Under the pieces are notes generated by a model. That model made no database searches, had not been told where the DNA came from, and saw nothing but the letters and a program-made list of their open reading frames with translations. A DNA stretch of 8,062 bases from the NCBI GenBank assembly GCA_910578745.1, contig CAJTSN010000020.1:18938-26999 (forward strand). Direction: 5' to 3'. The DNA comes from an uncultured Bacilli bacterium (GTDB lineage Bacteria > Bacillota_I > Bacilli_A > RF39 > UBA660). Below, one piece after another: positions 5,424 through 8,062 of the stretch. A program made the position numbers and the translations under genes. How positions within the stretch are numbered: position 1 is the stretch's first letter; every line of letters begins with the position of its first letter.

Positions 5424-6785
5424 ATGATGAATAAAAAAATGACTCTCTATCTAACGATTATTGTTGTTCTTCTCTTAATCGTTGGCTTATTTCAATTATT
5501 TAAAAAAGAAAAAAAAGAAGAAACCAAAACCATGGAAGCAACTGTTCTAACGACTAAAAATGATAATGTAACGATTATAGATCAACAAAATAGCATCTAT
5601 ACCCTACACTTTTCAAATGAGGATATTCAATCAGGTGATCTTTTAACAATTGAATATGCGGGAATATTAGATCATACAAAAGGGAATCAAACCATTGAAG
5701 TAATTAATTACGCAGAAAAAAAGATGGAAACCGATAAAAATGGGATTCCTGTAAACTGGAAAGACGATGGGATTTTTAGCAAATATTATATTATGGCTTT
5801 CAATAAACTAAAAGAACTTACACTTGATGAGAAGATAGGTCAATTATTACTTGTCCGCTATACAGATAATGCCGTGGACATTTTAAAGAAGTATCCAATA
5901 AGTGGTTTTGTATTTTTTGAAAAGGACTTTAAAGATAAAAGTAAAAAGCAAGTACAAGATATGATAAAGAATCTACAAAAAAATTCTAAAATCCCTCTTT
6001 TAACCTCAGTTGATGAAGAAGGAGGAAAAGTAGTTCGAGTAAGTAGTAATCCAAATTTAGCGACAGAAAAATTTAAATCACCAAAAGAACTCTATGATTT
6101 AGGAGGATTTGAGGCCATCAAAAAGGACACAAAAGAAAAGAGTCGTCTTTTAAAAGATCTAGGATTAAATCTTAATTTAGCGCCTGTTGTTGATGTTTCT
6201 ACAAATCCAAATGATTATATTTACCCAAGAACTCTAGGAAAAGGAACGGATCTTACAAGTACCTATGCAAAAACAGTAATTGAAAGCAGTAAAGATACAG
6301 GCGTTTCTTACACTTTAAAACATTTTCCGGGTTATGGAAACAATATAGATACCCATACAGGTAGTGCAGTTGACACAAGAACCTATGATGAAATTTTAAA
6401 AAATGATATTCCTCCTTTTGAGGCAGGTATAAAAGCAGGAGCTGAAGCGGTTCTAGTCAGTCACAATATTGTAAAAAGTATGGATGAAAACAACCCTGCA
6501 TCTCTTTCGGCCTCTGTGCATAATATTCTTAGAAATAATTTAAAATTTACAGGTGTTATTATTACAGATGATATTGCTATGAACGCCTTAGATAAAATTA
6601 ACAACGTCACATTACAAGCTTTACTTGCAGGAAATGATTTGATTATTACGACAGATTATCAGACTTCCTTTAATGAATTAAAGACAAATGTACAAAATAA
6701 TACAATTGATGAAACGATTATAGACCAACACGTACTTCGTATATTAGCTTGGAAATATTATAAAGAAATGCCTACTACAAAATAG
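5424..6785 (+). CDS. Membrane-anchored family 3 glycoside hydrolase, beta-N-acetylhexosaminidase (NagZ-like)
   Basis: The enzyme is expected to remove terminal N-acetylglucosamine-type sugars from cell-wall glycans outside the membrane. Residues 1-26 are a signal anchor (hydrophobic 7-26, no lipobox Cys). A small beta-rich domain spans ~36-96, and the GH3 N-terminal barrel covers ~128-450. Family motifs are visible: DEEGGKVVRV (197-206), KHFPGYG (299-305), D309-T310-H311 matching the Asp-His acid/base dyad of Gram-positive NagZ enzymes, SHNIV (346-350) and TDDIAM (381-386) with the nucleophile Asp, probably D382. AGNDLII (402-408) closes the barrel. The usual PGHG histidine is Tyr here. There is no GH3 C-terminal domain, as in NagZ. 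Two adjacent ATGs exist; the one at 5427 puts GG-7-ATG spacing after AGGTGAT, identical to the upstream gene, so it may be the true start. Exact sugar specificity is unproven. Confidence 0.93.
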   Translation: MMNKKMTLYLTIIVVLLLIVGLFQLFKKEKKEETKTMEATVLTTKNDNVTIIDQQNSIYTLHFSNEDIQSGDLLTIEYAGILDHTKGNQTIEVINYAEKKMETDKNGIPVNWKDDGIFSKYYIMAFNKLKELTLDEKIGQLLLVRYTDNAVDILKKYPISGFVFFEKDFKDKSKKQVQDMIKNLQKNSKIPLLTSVDEEGGKVVRVSSNPNLATEKFKSPKELYDLGGFEAIKKDTKEKSRLLKDLGLNLNLAPVVDVSTNPNDYIYPRTLGKGTDLTSTYAKTVIESSKDTGVSYTLKHFPGYGNNIDTHTGSAVDTRTYDEILKNDIPPFEAGIKAGAEAVLVSHNIVKSMDENNPASLSASVHNILRNNLKFTGVIITDDIAMNALDKINNVTLQALLAGNDLIITTDYQTSFNELKTNVQNNTIDETIIDQHVLRILAWKYYKEMPTTK

Positions 6786-6855
6786 AGCCTATTAAAAAAT
6801 CGTAGATAAAAGATCCATTTTAGAAAATAGAATTCGCTTATGATTAATTCAACTT

Positions 6856-6900
6856 AAAACAATGCGGTTTTAACCCAAAATAGCATTGTTTTTTGTTTCT
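6856..6900 (+). terminator. Intrinsic terminator of the GH3 gene
   Basis: AAAACAATGC (6856-6865) pairs perfectly with GCATTGTTTT (6883-6892) around a 17-base loop that can itself fold (GGTTTTAACC). The T tract continues as TTGTTTCT. It lies about 70 bases past the TAG stop. The stem is nearly symmetric, so it could also stop transcription from the other side. Confidence 0.85.
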
Positions 6901-7061
6901 TTAAATTAGAATATAGTAATGTATCACAACTTACAGTACAGCTAAAATGGAAAGAACTCATAATGATTAAAATGTCTTTCGAATCTGTCAATAAATCTTT
7001 TGTATATTCTTATTTTCCAATTTCTAGTAAAATCACCTTTTTTTCTATTTCATTATGCATC

Positions 7062-7092
7062 AAAAAAGATAGAAACTAATTATTCTATCTCT
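7062..7092 (-). terminator. Intrinsic terminator of the surface-protein gene
   Basis: On the minus strand, AGATAGAA (7083-7090) and TTCTATCT (7067-7074) form an eight-pair stem with an eight-base loop. A run of Ts (7062-7067) follows on the transcript. It is about 45 bases past the TAA stop at 7137. Confidence 0.8.
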
Positions 7093-7136
7093 TAAGTTAA
7101 TAATATTGTAAAATATGAACCTTTTTCCCAGTCTTT

Positions 7137-8062
7137 TTATTGATAGGTTATGGAACCAGATAATGCGAAATTTGAATCATAAGTAGATAAAGCATTATCC
7201 TTTATATGCACTTTCATCTCAACTGATGAAGTAGATACTGTACAACTGGTATAAGCTGAATTCCCATTTGAGGTACTCGTTGATACATTAAATCCTCCAT
7301 AATTCCAAATATACCACATTGGACGGGTTCCACCAGCATTTGGACCCATACTTTCCGTTACCTGTACATCTCCCCATTCGTTAGCTGCAAATAATTCATC
7401 CATATACCAATATTCTTTTGTTCCACTACTATTTGTTCCTCGACTCATCCTAAATCCATTTGCACGTGTCCTCGCATCACTGATAATACCACCCAATGAA
7501 GGTATAGTTGGAGATCCATTCGTATTTTTTGTTCTCAAATGTACATTACACGAATACATTTTATTTACTTCAATTCCACTGTCTAATGGTACTTTAAATG
7601 TATAAGTACATTCCTTATTGTCTGCACAAAATCTTGACCAAGATCCTGAACTTAATGTTGTATTTGTTCCTGTGCTTGTTCTTGTATATGTTGCATCTTT
7701 ATCAAATTTCCAATATTTCACATATCCCTGACTCTCTGGCGTTGGGCACGTTGGACAGGTTGTTTCTCCTGTTCCATTTACTCCTGCAATTGACTGTCCC
7801 TTTAAAATCTTATCTGCTGTGATTCCTAATGACGTTCATAATATCCTGGCGAAATTCCTATTCTTAATTGATTTCCCAGCATTTGATAATTACTTGTTGA
7901 CCACGCCAATCCAGTTGTACCCGTATTACTTGTTCTATTTTCCATCGTTCCTGTAACTTGTTTTCCTCCTACTAATGCTGTTTTTCCTTTCAAAATTTGT
8001 GAAGCTGTCGCATTCCCATAATTTGCCTTCGTATATAAATCATTTAAAGCTCCTTCTACAGT
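7137..8062 (-). pseudogene. Surface or phage-tail-fibre-like repeat protein, frameshifted (N-terminus outside window)
   Basis: Coding enters at 8062 already in frame and runs 78 codons to a TAG at 7826-7828. The same protein continues in another frame from about 7829 to TAA at 7137. At the junction, ...GYYERH-stop becomes ...GYYER(S)LGITADKILKG if one base is restored near 7829-7834. The 5' part carries a repeat (TASQILKGKTALVGGKQVTG) of the type known from Firmicutes phage tail proteins and secreted surface proteins; a degenerate copy follows the break. Next come a CPTCP linker (7743-7757) and a ~195-residue beta-rich domain full of Ser, Thr, Gly, Asn and aromatics (WYIWNYGGF), with several further cysteines. 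The composition suggests an exported adhesin or fibre tip. The GTG at 7719-7721 (giving MKYWKF) lacks a ribosome site and is unlikely to be the true start. It may be a decayed gene or carry a sequencing error. Confidence 0.78.
7767..8008 (-). repeat. Two degenerate copies of the KGKTAxVxGxxVTGT-type repeat
   Basis: Copy one (8008-7943) encodes TASQILKGKTALVGGKQVTG followed by TM; copy two (7820-7767) encodes TADKILKGQSIAGVNGTG. Between them is a segment resembling the linker of such proteins (QLRIGISPGYY). The frameshift lies between the copies. The array probably continues beyond the right window edge. Confidence 0.65.

Larger units (their letters stand above)
6786..7136. other. Convergent intergenic region, no gene
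   Basis: This stretch lies between two converging genes and holds one intrinsic terminator for each (6856-6900 and 7062-7092). The remaining AT-rich sequence (6786-6855 and 6904-7060) contains only very short open frames without ribosome sites, and I see no RNA gene or mobile-element end in it. Confidence 0.7.

Noticed and set aside
7598..7822. Plus-strand open frame of 74 codons
   Set aside because: Antisense to the surface-protein remnant; no control signals.
7826..7840. Programmed ribosomal frameshift in the surface-protein gene
   Set aside because: No slippery heptamer, homopolymer or downstream pseudoknot is visible at the junction.

Overview
The window is strongly AT-rich bacterial DNA. 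It has Shine-Dalgarno sites of the AGGAGGTGAT type, sigma-A-like promoters, short intergenic gaps, and stop codons that are all TAA or TAG. Tryptophan is read from TGG inside long open frames, so the standard bacterial code fits and a Mycoplasma-type code does not. Together with the secreted and membrane-anchored proteins, this suggests a low-GC Bacillota, most plausibly an uncultured gut-type Bacilli or Erysipelotrichia-like lineage. No rRNA, tRNA, CRISPR array, transposase or integrase was seen.

Layout. (1) Positions 1-783, minus strand: a two-gene operon behind one very good promoter (perfect TTGACA). It encodes an 81-residue basic protein and a two-helix membrane protein that runs off the left edge. 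(2) Positions 1057-4281, minus strand: one very large orphan protein of 1074 residues, with its own extended -10 promoter and two possible terminators downstream. Its N-terminal third is an array of about 52-residue helical repeats, and its C-terminal part holds an unassigned cysteine/RRGN region. (3) Positions 4282-4693: a 412-bp divergent control region with a perfect 30-bp palindrome, an extra half-site 62 bp away, promoters in both directions and a terminator-like hairpin. (4) Positions 4694-6785, plus strand: two genes for single-pass membrane-anchored extracytoplasmic proteins. The first is an unrecognised 223-residue protein. The second is a family 3 glycoside hydrolase of the beta-N-acetylhexosaminidase (NagZ-like) type. 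A clear intrinsic terminator follows. (5) Positions 7062-8062, minus strand: the 3' part of a Ser/Thr/Gly/Asn-rich surface or phage-tail-fibre-like repeat protein, interrupted by a frameshift near 7829-7834 and closed by an intrinsic terminator. It converges on the hydrolase gene.

How it fits together. The best-supported biochemistry is trimming of peptidoglycan-type N-acetylhexosamine at the outer face of the membrane by the GH3 enzyme, perhaps with its membrane-anchored neighbour. The palindrome just upstream of that pair suggests a dedicated dimeric regulator, which is not encoded in the window. The giant repeat protein is divergently transcribed from the same control region and is the least explained element here. 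Identifications come from reading motifs by eye; no database search was possible.
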